Shown: positions 1 through 10,853 of the stretch, one piece after another
Numbering within the stretch: the first letter of the stretch is position 1
Layout of the letters: each line of letters opens with the position of its first letter
DNA from: Sabethes cyaneus
Taxonomy: Eukaryota; Arthropoda; Insecta; Diptera; Culicidae
Reading direction: 5' to 3'
Length of the DNA: 64,000 nucleotides
NCBI RefSeq assembly: GCF_943734655.1
Contig: NC_071353.1
Coordinates: 82,424,604 to 82,488,603 of the forward strand
The notes under the pieces: model-generated
The model's database searches: none
Seen by the model: only the letters and a program-made list of their open reading frames with translations
What the model was told of the DNA's origin: nothing
Made by a program: the position numbers and the translations under genes

Positions 1-1967
1 CACGTGCCGAAAAAGACGATACGCATAGAGCCGCACCTGACTTGGATAAACGCCACGCTACGTCGCCTTAAATCTGAAAGAAAGGCTGCCTTGCGGAGGT
101 TTTCAAGGTATAAAACCCAATCTCTGCGAAACCACTACCAGGCTCTCAACAAGCGCTACAAAAAGTTAAGCCGACACTGCTTCCGCAAATACTTAAACAA
201 CGTTGAGCGAAGACTGAAGCGTAACCCCCAGTCGTTCTGGAAATATGTTAGTGCACAACGGAAAGACGACGGTCAGCCATGTTCCTAGGAAGGAACACTG
301 CGACTAAATTGGATATGGTTTGTCAACTGTTCTCGCCGAAATTCTCCAGCGTCTTTGTCGATGAAAGGCTGTCCGAAACAGAAGTATCGACTACTTTAGT
401 CAGCGTTCCAAATCTCAGCGATTCTCTCACTATCCTGTCTATTGATGATTCTATGATCAAGCAGGCCGCTTTGAAGTTGAAAAGCTCAACTTCCAGTGGA
501 CCGGATGGCGTACCTTCAATATTTTTAAAGAACTGCATTGATGCCTTGGCTGCTCCAATCCGACGTCTATTTAACTCCTCGATTAGCTCAGGCATATTTC
601 CTTCTGCTTGGAAATCCGCTTACATGTTTCCAGTTCATAAGAAGGGGAACAAAAGAAACATAGACAACTACAGAGGTATCTCTGCCTTATGTGCATTATC
701 GAAACTCTTCGAGCTCGTTATGATCGTGCCAATTTCCTCGTGCCTCCAGCAATACATCGCTGATGAGCAACACGGATTCATGCCGAAGCTCTCAACGTCT
801 ACCAATCTACTAACGCTCACTACGTACGTAACAGACTGCTTTGACGACCGATCCCAGACGGACGTTATCTACACTGACCTCTCCGCCGCCTTCGACAAGC
901 TAAATCATCAAATCGCCGTTGCAAAACTGGACAAACTGGGCATTGGAGGGCCGCTGCTTCAGTGATTTAAATTGTATCTGACGAACGGTCCTATCAACGT
1001 GTCTATCAATGGCTTCACCTCACCGGCTTTCACCGCTTTTGCTGGAGTCCCACAAGGTAGCCATTTCGGACCGTTGGCCTTCCTTATTTATTTCAACGAC
1101 GTCAACTTAATGCTCAAAGGTCCTCGGTTTGTGTTCGCCGACGACCTGAAACTGTTTTCGAAAGTTAACGATTCATCGAACACTCTCGCACTCCAGGAGC
1201 AACTGTTTATATTCGCTGGATGGAGCAAACACAATTGCTTGGTACTAAACCCTGACAAATGTGAAGTGATAACGTTCTCGAGAAAGCTGAACCCTATAAT
1301 ATTCGATTACCGATTATCAAGCGTACCCTCACGCCGTGTAGATTGCCTCAAAGATCTTGGGGTACTGCTGAACTCTAAATTGACTTTCAAACAGCATGTT
1401 TCATTCGTTGTCAACAAGGCCTGCAAAAACCTGGGATTCATCATGCGTATCGCCAAAAACTTCAACGATATTTATTGTTTGAAATCACTCTTCTATGCGT
1501 TGGTTCGCTCCTACCTCGAGTATTGCGCACCCGTTTGGAGCCCGTATTACCAAAACGGCGTCAGTCGAATAGAGTCGGTGCAACGGAGGTTCATCCGCTT
1601 TGCCCTCCGTAGGTTACCATGGAATGATCCGTTCCGGCTACCAAGCTACGAACAGCGCTGCAGATTAATCTACTTGGACACCCTGCAAACACGTCGGGAC
1701 GTAACTAGAGCCGTCTTCGTATCAGATGTTCTGACATCCCGGATTGACTGTCCTTGGATTCTAGGAAGACTAGACATCTTAACTCGGTCTCGCTTAACGC
1801 GGAACAATTCCTTCTTGCATATACCGCATCGGAGAACTAACTACAGTACTTTCGGTACTATAACCGGCTTACAACGGAACTTCAACCGTTTTGTGTCCTA
1901 CTTCGACTTTGACGTCAGCCGCAACGTGCTGAAAACCCGATTTAGAGCTCTTGCTATTAGTTTTTAA
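1..1967 (+). mobile_element. Jockey/CR1-group non-LTR retrotransposon fragment, ORF2 pseudogene
   Basis: The linker between endonuclease and reverse transcriptase is read at 4-288; frame 3 then carries the reverse transcriptase from 279 to 1967. Visible RT blocks are a YTDLSAAFDKLNH stretch just before 965, GVPQGS near 1044-1061, and the catalytic FADD at 1134-1145. The C-terminus, with a LPWNDPFRLPSYEQRCRL motif, is typical of insect Jockey/CR1-type proteins. The copy is dead: there is a frameshift near 280 and an in-frame TGA at 963-965. The endonuclease lies off the left edge or is lost. The protein ends at TAA 1965-1967 and the next element begins almost at once, so the 3' UTR is missing. 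A related 3' end lies at 17022-17510 on the minus strand. The clade call is from motif memory. Confidence 0.85.
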
Positions 1968-3816
1968 GTAGTCAGTGAATGCAGTGATGCAGCGAAACCA
2001 AATCTTTCGGGAGAAAAAGCGCAACCTGGAAGAGCAGGAATATGCAGAGTTGGAGCGGCTGCATCGTTCTCAGGAAACGCGGAAGTTCTACCAGAAACTG
2101 AACGGATCCCGCAAAGGCTTTGTGCCGCGAGCCGAAATGTGTCGGGATAAGACTGGCAGTATTCTGACGGACGATCGTGAGGTGACGGATAGGTGGAAGC
2201 AGCACTTCGACGAACACCTGAATGGCGCCCAGGCGGAAAACCATGGCGGCGGGGAAAGCAATTTCAACGGTGCAACAAACGGGGAAGAGGTGCCAACCCC
2301 AACGATAGGCGAAGTTAAGGAGGCCATCATGCAGCTAAGGAACAACAAGTCAGCTGGGAAAGATGGCATCGGAGCGGAGCTTATTAAAATGGGACCAGAA
2401 AAGCTGACCGTTTGTCTGCACCGACTAATTGTTAGAATTTGGGATACGGAACAGCTACCGGAGGAGTGGAAAGATGGGGTTATCTGCCCGATCTACAAAA
2501 AGGGCGACAAGTTGGACTGTGAGAACTATCGAGCGATCACCGTTCTCAATGCCGCTTATAAAGTGCTGTCCCAAATCATTTACCGCCGTCTATCACCTTC
2601 GTCGTCGGCTTCGTCGAAGGTCGGTCTACAACGGATCAAATATTTACACTGCGGCAAATCCTCCAAAAGGGCCGTGAATACAGAGTTCCCACGCATCATT
2701 TATTCGTTGACTTCAAAGCCGCATATGATACCATCGACCGGAAAGAGCTATGGAAAATCATGTACGAGAACAGCTTCCCCAGGAAGCTCATCAAACTGAT
2801 TAAATCTACGATGGATGGTACGCAGTGCTGTGTTCGGATTTCGGGTGGATTGTCAAGTTCATTCGAATCACACAGAGGGCTTCGTCAAGGTGATGGTCTT
2901 TCATGCCTGCTGTTCAACATAGCGCTACAAGGTGTTATGAACCGAGCGGATATCAACACGCGGGGCACGATATTCAACAAATCTAGTCAATTCGTCTGCT
3001 TTGCCGATGACATGGATATTATCGGCAGAACATCTGTGGCGGTGGCCGAACAGTACACCAGACTACAGCGCGAAGCAGAAAAGATTGGGTTAAAGGTAAA
3101 TACGTCTAAAACAAAGTACATGCTGGCCAGCGGAACCGAGGCCGAACGACACCGCTTGGGCAGTAGTATATTGATCGACGGCGATGAGTTTGAGGTAGTC
3201 GATGAATTTGTCTACCTTGGCTCACTGGTAACGGCAGACAATGATACCAGCCGTGAGATTCGGAGGCGTATTATCAGCGGAAGTCGTGCTTACTATGGGC
3301 TCCACAAGCAATTGCGGTCGAGCAGACTAAGTCCCCGTACAAAGTGCACCCTGTACAAGACGCTTATTAGACCGGTTGTTCTCTACGGGCATGAAACATG
3401 GACAATGCTCGAGGAGGACCTGCGAGTGCTCGGAGTTTTCGAACGAGTGCTAAGAACGATCTTCGGCGGCGTACAGGAGAACGGAGTATGGAGGCGGAGG
3501 ATGAACCATGAACTCGCACAGCTCTATGGCGAACCCAGTATCCAGAAGGTGGCTAAAGCTGGACGGATGCGATGGGCAGGGCATGTTGCAAGAATGCCGG
3601 ACAACTACCCTGCAAAGATGGTGTTCGCCTCAAATCCGGTAGGAACAAGACGACCAGGAGCGCAGCGAGCAAGATGGTTAGACCAGGTGGAGCGAGATCT
3701 GGCGGAGAGTACTCGGTGTCCGAGGAATTGGAGAGCGGTAGCCCTCAACCGAGTTACATGGAGAAATTTTGTTCAACAGGCTTTGTCTTAGGACGGCAAG
3801 CCACCTAAGTAAGTAA
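1968..3816 (+). mobile_element. 5'-truncated RTE-clade (JAM1-like) non-LTR retrotransposon, RT pseudogene
   Basis: Frame 1 from about 1975 to 2600 holds the pre-RT linker and the first RT block (SAGKDGIGAEL). Frame 3 from about 2601 to 3791 holds the palm (DFKAAYDTIDRKELW, catalytic FADD at 3000-3011) and the C-terminus (VLYGHETWTM, GRMRWAGHVARMP). Between the two frames the usual finger block with the YQAGF motif is missing, so a short deletion caused the frameshift. The protein ends at TAG 3789-3791. A TAAG-repeat tail follows at about 3806-3816, as expected for RTE elements. The 5' part including the endonuclease is absent, which is normal 5' truncation. TAAGTA occurs both at the 5' junction (1964-1969) and in the tail. 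Confidence 0.88.
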
Positions 3817-3817
3817 A

Positions 3818-4930
3818 GGTGGCAGCAAACAGTAGTCGAACATCATCTGTAGCCGACAGCCCCAACCGCTTCGACAATGTTCGAACCGGAACCCGCCAGA
3901 GATTTGTCCCTTCCAGAAAAGGCGGAAATAAAAATCGAATCCGACCTACTGGTTGAGAACCAACAAGGTGCACCCGAAGTGAATAAGGAAGAAGAGATCT
4001 CCAAAGCTAAGCTCCACTCAGTTACCTATGCTTAGACTAAACATTGCACTAGCTTCTGACCCGGCGAAATCCGGCGAAAACCCAATCCGGATGCGAAAGA
4101 TCTTAAAAACATCACTGCTGCAAACGACAGTCAGTTTAAAAAATCGATCGAATCGGACTTCCCCGGACCCGCTCCTCAACCACAGCCAGCTGCATTCATT
4201 CGAAAGCCAAACAAGGCCAAAAACGTCACAATCCCTATCAACGTTGATTTGCCCGCAGATACCTTCATATGTTGATCGTGTGGAATTCGCTTTTCATCGC
4301 TTCACACACTGGAAGCTCACTAAACCTATTACTGTTCTCACCGCAAGGATGCCGACGAGATTGTTGGAGGTCCGAATGCTTCGGAACCACCAGCTAAGGC
4401 TGCCAAAACCGGTAAACAGTACGTCTATACGCAATGTTCGTAGAGTGCAGACAAGAAAGTCTGTCTAAATCGGCACAAGCGAATGCACCAATCATCAACG
4501 GCGCCTAGTTCCAATGCTTCTAACGGTGAATAAGTACCGCTAGGCAACAGCTGCATCTGCAATTTCATGTACAAGCAGCAGCCCCCTCAAGTCGATCGTT
4601 ACTGATCTAATTGTGATATTTGATTCTGCAGTACCAAGATTTACCGGACTCACAAGCAACACTACTGCAGCTCCAGGGATCGAGAAGGGTAAAACTAGAC
4701 TAACCCATTCACGACCAATTCTAATTAGTCTTATCGTTTTACAGTTAAGCCAACAACTGCACACCAAAGCCTCCACAAAAATCGGGTTATCAGTGTCCTC
4801 CGAATATTGCTAAAACACCGCTAGAAGCAACGCAACAGCCATTCTTGGCGTTACCAACCAATCCTATCATTGTAATTCCCTACTCGCTGATACGCGGTGC
4901 AAGCGTCATCCCCGGATTGCTGTGCCTAAG
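3818..4930 (+). pseudogene. ush: Decayed FOG-family (U-shaped-like) zinc-finger gene fragment
   Basis: Frame 1 reads from about 3877 to 4688 without a frameshift and contains three decayed zinc fingers. The first (4270-4338) has SCGIRFSSLHTLEAH and YYCSHRK. The second (about 4420-4482) has SADKKV and LNRHKRMHQ. The third (4600-4680) has SNCDI and HKQHYCSSRD. The C-x2-C-x12-H-x4-C pattern of fingers one and three is the FOG C2HC type. After a 56-nt intron the reading continues with LALPTNPIIVIPYSLIRGAS, a FOG-like segment. In-frame stops lie at 4033, 4057, 4273, 4321, 4441, 4531, 4603 and 4621, with another just after the intron. FOG proteins are GATA cofactors; this copy cannot make one. The intron argues for a DNA-level copy or retroposition of unspliced RNA. 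The RTE tail abuts its 5' edge. Orthology to ush is from memory. Confidence 0.75.
4689..4744 (+). other. Intron retained in the FOG-like pseudogene
   Basis: GTAAAACTAG at 4689 and TTTTACAG ending at 4744 bound 56 nt, a usual size for a small dipteran intron. Removing it joins the zinc-finger part to the LALPTNPII segment in one frame (with a stop one codon after the junction). The intron itself has stops in the reading frame. Confidence 0.65.
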
Positions 4931-5827
4931 GTTTAACTAACTTTAGCTAAGAGAAGGTTTGAAAAATAAAGTCGCGTTACGAATATGCGTACATTTTTCA
5001 TTATAAAATAATATATTTTTATTTGCGTTTATTATAATAACGACTGCTGAGTACAAAAGTCCACAAAAATCGGTAAAAATAAAAATAAAGTTAGTTAGGC
5101 AGCTATATAGGATATGTTGCTGCTTCGTCGTAATTGCCTAATCCCGTCCTATCCAACACAAATTATTAAAAATATCAGCGATTTTTATGACACACAATGC
5201 AAAATCAGTTATTCCCTAATACTTTAGTTTGCTGACTATCATACGCGATCAATCAAAGTGAGCTGAGATTTATTTAAATGCCATTTTCCATTAACGAATT
5301 CCTGGCAGCCAAATCTACGTTTTTTCGTACGACGCAGAAGAAAATGTCGACTAATCGTTTCAATTTCCGTCATTCATAAAATGAAAATAGCTCACGCAAC
5401 GCATTGTCGTTATTCTGCAGCCGGAACTTGCATGACCTGCAGAAATTTTGCAGAATAACATTTGTCATGCCGACCTACACAAATACATGCGCACTAGCTT
5501 CGTAAACATTGTGATTTTTAGTTCGGACGGTGAAAAATTTTGATGGATGGATTTTAGAATGGTACGACGAATTTAAGATATAAAATCAGTTGCGTAATTT
5601 GAATAAAATGCTTTAATAATCGCTTTCTAGTGAATTCAAAGGGCACGGATCGGAAGGTAAGTGTGTTTGAGTCAAATCAGCAGCAGAACTTTTGGAGTAT
5701 TCATTAAATCCACCTAAGAAATGATGAAAATTAGAGTGGCTTTCCTTACTACGACAGGAGTTAGAAATAAACCTTATTATCAATTGGCCCAAACAGGCGT
5801 AACATAACATGCTCTTTTTGTTTCGTG
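4931..5827. other. AT-rich stretch without a recognised gene
   Basis: An AATAAA lies near 4966 just past the FOG-like pseudogene. A small inverted repeat (GTTATTCTGCAG at 5409 and its complement ending 5460) is present. Nothing else was recognised. Confidence 0.5.
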
Positions 5828-6227
5828 TTTGCTCTTTTGGCTACAGCACCTCAGCTTAACGGAATTCGAAAAAGTGGTGCAGGGCAATTGAGAATTAATC
5901 ATTATTGACAATATTTTATTACTGTAGTCTAATTAGTGCTTAGGGGCAAAAAAGCCTACAAAGCCAGAACAAATACAAATACAAATATTGGCAAAGAACC
6001 TATAGCTTTTCATTTATATTTATAGCGCTATAGAGCGCTACATATATGGTTGGTAACAAAAAGAGCGCTCTTTTTCTTACCAACGGGGAAGTAGCCCCGT
6101 CACAAATACAAAAGATCAAGCTATACGTTCTTTGGCAATATTGTCGATAATGATTAATTCTACAATTGCCCTATAGACCACTTTTTCGAATTCCGTTTGG
6201 TTAAGGGATTGTAGTCAAAAAAGCAAA
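5828..6227. mobile_element. Foldback MITE with long inverted termini
   Basis: The first 90 bases (TTTGCTCTTTTGGCTACA onward) reappear in reverse complement as the last 90 bases, including GGAATTCGAAAAAGTGGT and AATTAATCATTAT. A second inner pair (GGCAAAGAACCTATAGCTT near 5978 and its complement near 6120) makes the whole 400 bp fold. There is no coding capacity. Superfamily unknown; no clear target duplication was found. Confidence 0.75.
6049..6084. repeat. 36-nt near-perfect palindrome at the MITE centre
   Basis: GTTGGTAAC and AAAAAGAGC are mirrored about position 6066.5 by GCTCTTTTT and CTTACCAAC, with one mismatched pair. It sits inside the foldback MITE. Confidence 0.85.
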
Positions 6228-6292
6228 ATCGAAGCGAAAAGAGGGAGCCAAGCCTGGGCCAAATGTAAATATTCTTTTTTGTGGTGTATAAA

Positions 6293-6475
6293 TTTCATAA
6301 GGTAATGTAATGAAATTTGATTTTTACTTAAGCGGTTTCATAAGGTAACATAATGGAATTTTCTTTGCGTTTGAGTCATTTCATAAGGTAATGTAATGAA
6401 ATTTTCTTTTCGTTGGAGTGGTTTCATAAGGTGGTTGAATGAAATCCTTATAACAGCATTGAGCTATTCATAAGG
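6293..6475 (+). repeat. 43-bp tandem repeat, about 4.2 copies
   Basis: TTTCATAAGGTAATGTAATG and variants start at 6293, 6336, 6379, 6422 and about 6466, an exact 43-bp period for four units. A degenerate TTTTCATAAGG recurs near 6622. No coding reading. Confidence 0.85.
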
Positions 6476-6944
6476 TTACAGTTAAAAGTTCAATCGGTTT
6501 GAAATCAAACTGCAAATGGTTTTGGTCATATTGACATTTCACGAAAGCCATAATCGAGTAGGGTTACGTTTCTGATCCATAAAGTATCTTTATGAAAAGT
6601 TTATTTTTGCCTTGTGGCAAATTTTCATAAGGAATTTTAATGACTTTCACTCTGAAATTTTCCTTAGTGAACGACACCAACCATCAGTGTGCGGGCACAA
6701 AAGCAAAAACAGCAAAAACGCTAAAAGCAACTCGAAATGGCGGAATCTGTTGCTGCGTTTTGGAGCAGTGTTCGATTGCAGCGGCAGTGTTGCCACATTT
6801 TCATCTGTACTGGAAGGTAAAACAATCTCTTTCATCTGTAGAGGTGCTCCTCTGTTGATTTGGAGTAACAAAACTAACACATTCGACGAGCGATCAAAGC
6901 GGTAAACCAGGACCACGGTAAGTTCTCCTATCATGGTCTTAAAC

Positions 6945-7249
6945 CACAGACTAACAGACGTAACACTTCGAACAAATTTTCTAACAAAACATCGTTTCAA
7001 TGACACCCCTTAAACTTGGAAAAAACATTAGCAACACCTGGTGCTTTCTTCGCACTACACAGAGTACGTTGCTATAAATTTAGCAATGCTATAAATTTAC
7101 TTGTATATTATCTGACAACAGCGCCAGCACAGGCGAGCGACGTTCTCGCGCAGCGACTGTTGTTTGAGTCTTGGCTTAAGCGTAAATTTGAAATGATCGT
7201 TTTTATTGACGATGGAATGAGGCTTCAGTGTTACGTCTGTTAGTCTGTG
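6945..7249. mobile_element. 305-bp MITE with 7-bp target duplication CTTAAAC
   Basis: The left end CACAGACTAACAGACGTA is repeated inverted at the right end (ending 7249). CTTAAAC occurs at 6938-6944 and 7250-7256. This fits a hAT-like duplication with one decayed base, but the superfamily is not certain. It sits just before the readable BEL gag. Confidence 0.75.
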
Positions 7250-7256
7250 CTTAAAC

Positions 7257-7757
7257 TATACGTCGAAACCACGTAGAGTTAGAAAAAAATTCGTTGATTT
7301 CGAGGAAGTCTACGAGTTCGTCCGAATGTCCCTTGCCGAAATGATCCAAGCACATGAAGACACTCGAAAGGAAATCGTGAAACAATCAGAATCGGTTGAA
7401 ATGCAATCTATTTATCAACAAGGTGCACTACGACCTCAGCCCATTGTGCCATCTCTTCTTTTACAACAAATGCCATTACCGACGTTTGACGGCCATTATG
7501 AAAATTGGCACAAATTTAAGGACCGATTCAGGGATATTGTGGTTAAATGTACGGGAGATTCTCCAGCTATTAAACTCCATTATTTCGATAAGGTGCTAGT
7601 CGGAAAGGCTCAGGGAGCCATAGCCATCAACAGCCTTTAAACGACAACAATGAGGGAGCATGGAGGATTTTAACTAAAAAAATTCGAAAATCTGCGCATG
7701 GTAGTCCAACGACATATTACACAGCTGTTGTCACTGAAGACGATGGCAAGGGAAAGT
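7257..7757 (+). pseudogene. BEL/Pao LTR retrotransposon gag, part 1
   Basis: The 7326 frame (open upstream to at least 7257) reads the DUF1759-type segment LPTFDGHYENWHKFKDRF, diagnostic of BEL/Pao gag. A stop at 7638-7640 and a further shift near 7675 break it. The continuation in other frames (AWRILTKKF, LRMVVQRHITQLLSLK) runs to 7757. There the sequence stops matching gag exactly at GGGAAAGT, and gag resumes at 17616 with the same 8 bases. Gag would form the particle of the element. No LTR or primer-binding site was recognised upstream. Not functional. Confidence 0.8.
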
Positions 7758-7769
7758 ACTGGTGAGTAT

Positions 7770-8321
7770 AGACATGGTGAAATGAATATGACAAACAGTA
7801 GGCGAAGTTGAGTAAAAGCTTTTGTTGTACAGGTCAGGAGACGACACGGTGCTATGACGTAGGCAGCTCCCCAGCCAGCACCAACTCGTATATCAATGTA
7901 CGAAAATTATCGTAAATATCTCTTAACAAACTCGGATTCGTAAATAAAGCCTAATAAAGTACGCACAAGTTGATATTCTATCGTTTATAATGCTAGTAGC
8001 TGACAAACATACGATTTTCAGCACAAAGTCGTATAGCTATATGAAGCTTGTCGCACTTTATCGGATCTTATCGTATTGAAATACCTATATAAGTGTATCG
8101 CTCAAGATCCTCAGTGCGTTTATCGCCTCCGAAATGGTACGGATAAGCAACTTTTGCGCGTCGAATACGATTTTGTTGGATACATATCGATACGTAACTC
8201 TTATTTGCAATCTAATTATGCATATGAAAATGCTGACTGGGTCGCAGCTTTTTCTCGTTGCTTCAGTTTTAGTAACAGCAAAACGTAGCAACGATGCGTT
8301 GCTATTTTGTGTTTGCTAGCT
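7770..8321. other. Unrecognised internal sequence of the composite insertion
   Basis: No convincing coding frame or repeat structure. Short open frames on both strands overlap each other and resemble nothing known. Confidence 0.4.
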
Positions 8322-8329
8322 GCAGCAAC

Positions 8330-9009
8330 CAGGGCTTCGACCGATCCTTTTTTTCTACCGCAGTCACACCAACGCGCATTCAAGTTCACACCGTCCGTTT
8401 AGAGGTGGAATACGAATGCTTTGCATAACACAACTGGCATTTTGCTCAGTCAAACGCCGACTGCACGCTGCAGAACGAACGGCTTCTAAAACTTTTTGAC
8501 ATTTTCGTTTCGATCAAGTTGCCTTTACCGTTTGGAGCAGCGAATGACTGCAAAACAGTCAAATGACTGGCAATCACCACGCTACGAAAAGCAACCGCAC
8601 AATCGTATGATTCAATACTACAAAAAAACAACCACTACATGTGCATGGAAGAAGTCGGTCGGACTCCGTCCAATACAAACGAATATTTTGCTTGCGTCGG
8701 ACCGACGTCTGGGTGACAAACTTTTACTGTGAGCAGCCGATTTGGAGACAAAAAGAGAAACGAAAAAATACGTCACCGTATGCTTCCAGTCAGTTTGCAG
8801 TTTATATTCTCAAAGCGCAAAGCAAAACGGGAGATCGACTGTTTGCTTTTGCTGAGATGCCGCATGAATTGTACGACGGCAGCAGCGCAAGCGGCATATT
8901 GACTGGATTAAAAAAACGGTCAAATGATCGTTCAAAAATCGGAGTTTGAATACGGAAAGTTCGCATTCACGGCAGTCACATTCAACTTGCGATCCCTTTT
9001 TAAGCCCTG
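8330..9009. mobile_element. 680-bp hAT-type MITE with 8-bp TSD
   Basis: The element starts CAGGGCTT at 8330 and ends AAGCCCTG at 9009. GCAGCAAC flanks it at 8322-8329 and 9010-9017. A short CAGGG-type TIR with a perfect 8-bp duplication is the hAT pattern. The short open frames inside are not recognisable proteins. Confidence 0.8.
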
Positions 9010-9134
9010 GCAGCAACAAATAATTTGGCCGATCGATGGTGAAATATTTGTTTTATTTTACCAAGACTAAAACCAAGGTACATAATTCCGTAATAATATT
9101 TCTGAGTGATTTTAATGTATTCTGTAATGTAATA

Positions 9135-10010
9135 GACGTCACATTAGCTGCCAAAGGTTAACTTGTTAAAGTACAGCGACTGATTCGACCTTACTTCCGC
9201 CAGATGGTCACCGAAAAGCCGGCAAACCAGCACGCATTGAGTCTCCTAAAGGACGTCAATCATTCTGCACTGTAAGGTCTCACCCAGTTCATTATGGGGG
9301 AGTGAATGTACAGCAATATGCTCTTCCTGTGTTCATTAGTACGATAGAGGCACTGCAAATTAAAGGAATAACTGAAACAGGTGAGATCGTGCCTGCGAAT
9401 GCGTCACCCGCCAAGGAAACCTCTAACCTATTTTCTAGTGGAATGACAACCATTCCGCCGAATGCGTAATTTCCTAGGCTAAAAATACTGCAGCTGAGAC
9501 GCATTCATTTGTATGAGCTCGATTCATTTGATGGGAGCGACCACGAGAAAATAGTACAAATTACCGATACTTCTATCCCTACTGCTGCTAGTAATGGACC
9601 GAGTGCTACCACCGTTGCCACGTAAATAAGTGCGGCGCAGCAGCAAATGCAAATTTTGAAAACAACCGTCACAGAAACGAACGCTTCAGCAAATAACCTC
9701 GATTACATCGCAAACGGATCATCAAACGTGCCAAATTGTCGGATCTTCTAAATGCTGCCGTTAAGTCAACATCCAAAATTCAAATTGTCAAATCACCCTC
9801 CAAACACAGCAGTTTCAGCAATATGCAGAAATCCCTGTCGAAACAATCAATTCTAAAACAGAGCCGGAGTGCGTTGAGCCCTTGGAGGTAGAAGCTATAG
9901 GCGGACAATGAACAAGAGTTAACTCTAGGGTAGCTGAACAGGACTAGGAAGCAGATGATTTGGCTCATTACGTTGAAGATGAAACCTATTAATTGGAAAT
10001 CATCGTTAAA
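9135..10010 (+). pseudogene. mod(mdg4): Decayed BTB-domain gene fragment, mod(mdg4)-like
   Basis: Frame 3 from 9135 reads DVTLAAKG, stop, LVKVQRLIRPYFRQM, then PANQHALSLLKDVNHSAL, stop, GLTQF. After a 1-base shift near 9300, frame 2 reads VNVQQYALPVFISTIEALQI then KGITETG. This is the second half of an insect BTB domain; the HSAL, GEVNV-type and ALPxFIST pieces are closest in memory to Mod(mdg4). Downstream there are decayed linker-like stretches (SAAQQQMQILKTTV; EPECVEPLEVEAIGG near 9860-9905; HYVEDETY near 9970-9991) broken by several stops. No introns are visible, so it may be a processed copy. The BTB class is firm, the gene name less so. It lies inside the 9.86-kb insertion, either captured or retroposed into it. 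Confidence 0.7.
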
Positions 10011-10339
10011 ACGTATGAAAAAGTATTGTACATATACAACACCAAAAACTTTATGACAGAAACAAAATTCCATTAGATAATTCAAATTTTGATCTCCTTT
10101 TACACCTAAGAACTGTATCGTAGAACATCGTAATAAACTTATTTGAATTTTCATGCAGCAGGAATTGAAATCGATTGATGCTGCTGAGCCGTCACTCGAA
10201 GCCATGGAATGTAGAACTTTGCTTCAGATTTAATCAGACTATCGTTTAATGAAGACTTGTAACCAATTCCAATCAGCACGATCAGTCGGTTCATTGTGCT
10301 GTATTATAGTAAAATATTGAATTTAGGTTACGTTACGTC
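10011..10339. other. AT-rich stretch without a recognised gene
   Basis: No coding frame, repeat or element end was recognised. Confidence 0.4.
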
Positions 10340-10620
10340 TTACGTTTTAAAATTTTAGAAAAAGTCATAAATTTTTTACTTCAGTTTTTGATTCTGCAGT
10401 CTTTTCCACTTATTTTGATACTAATTCCGACCACGGGAAGTGGCCGAAAAACGATCATACACATAAGCATTCCAGTGCGGTGTGGAACAACCTCGACGGA
10501 ATAAAACGCCGCTCCTGAAAAACCACGATTTTCAAACTTCATATACATTTTTCTCAGAAACTACACAACGTATTGGAATAAACTTTTTTTGTTTTGTTGG
10601 TAGTAGCTTGGTAAAGATTT
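10340..10620 (+). repeat. Left arm of a large inverted repeat pair
   Basis: The block with CCGACCACGGGAAGTGGCC, ACAACCTCGACGGAATAAAA and CTCAGAAACTAC returns in reverse complement at 13980-14024 plus 16347-16560 (the latter split by an insertion). It is either two copies of one repeat family or the ends of a single element. The two arms enclose the RNase H fragment and a family A element. Confidence 0.7.
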
Positions 10621-10853
10621 TTATAACTTTTGAGCTTTGTAGACGAAACACAGCTTAAGGAAAACGAAAAAGAAGAAAAAAAGATGAATGAAAGCATTAA
10701 ATTTTGTCTTCTTTTTCTTTTTTCTCTGGCTGTGTTTTGTTAACAAAGTCCAAAAGATATGTCTTTTTTTGCCAGAAGGGCATTGGGTTAAAAGGCCACT
10801 GCGACAGTCTTAATGATCGTCTTTTGTGGCAGGCCCCGATTGCTGTACACAGT

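Noticed and set aside
3877..4930. A functional u-shaped gene
   Set aside because: At least eight in-frame stops and an altered finger cysteine region; not translatable.
9780..10205. 141-codon minus-strand frame overlapping the BTB pseudogene
   Set aside because: No domain is recognisable; it is opposite to the decayed BTB reading and likely a chance frame.
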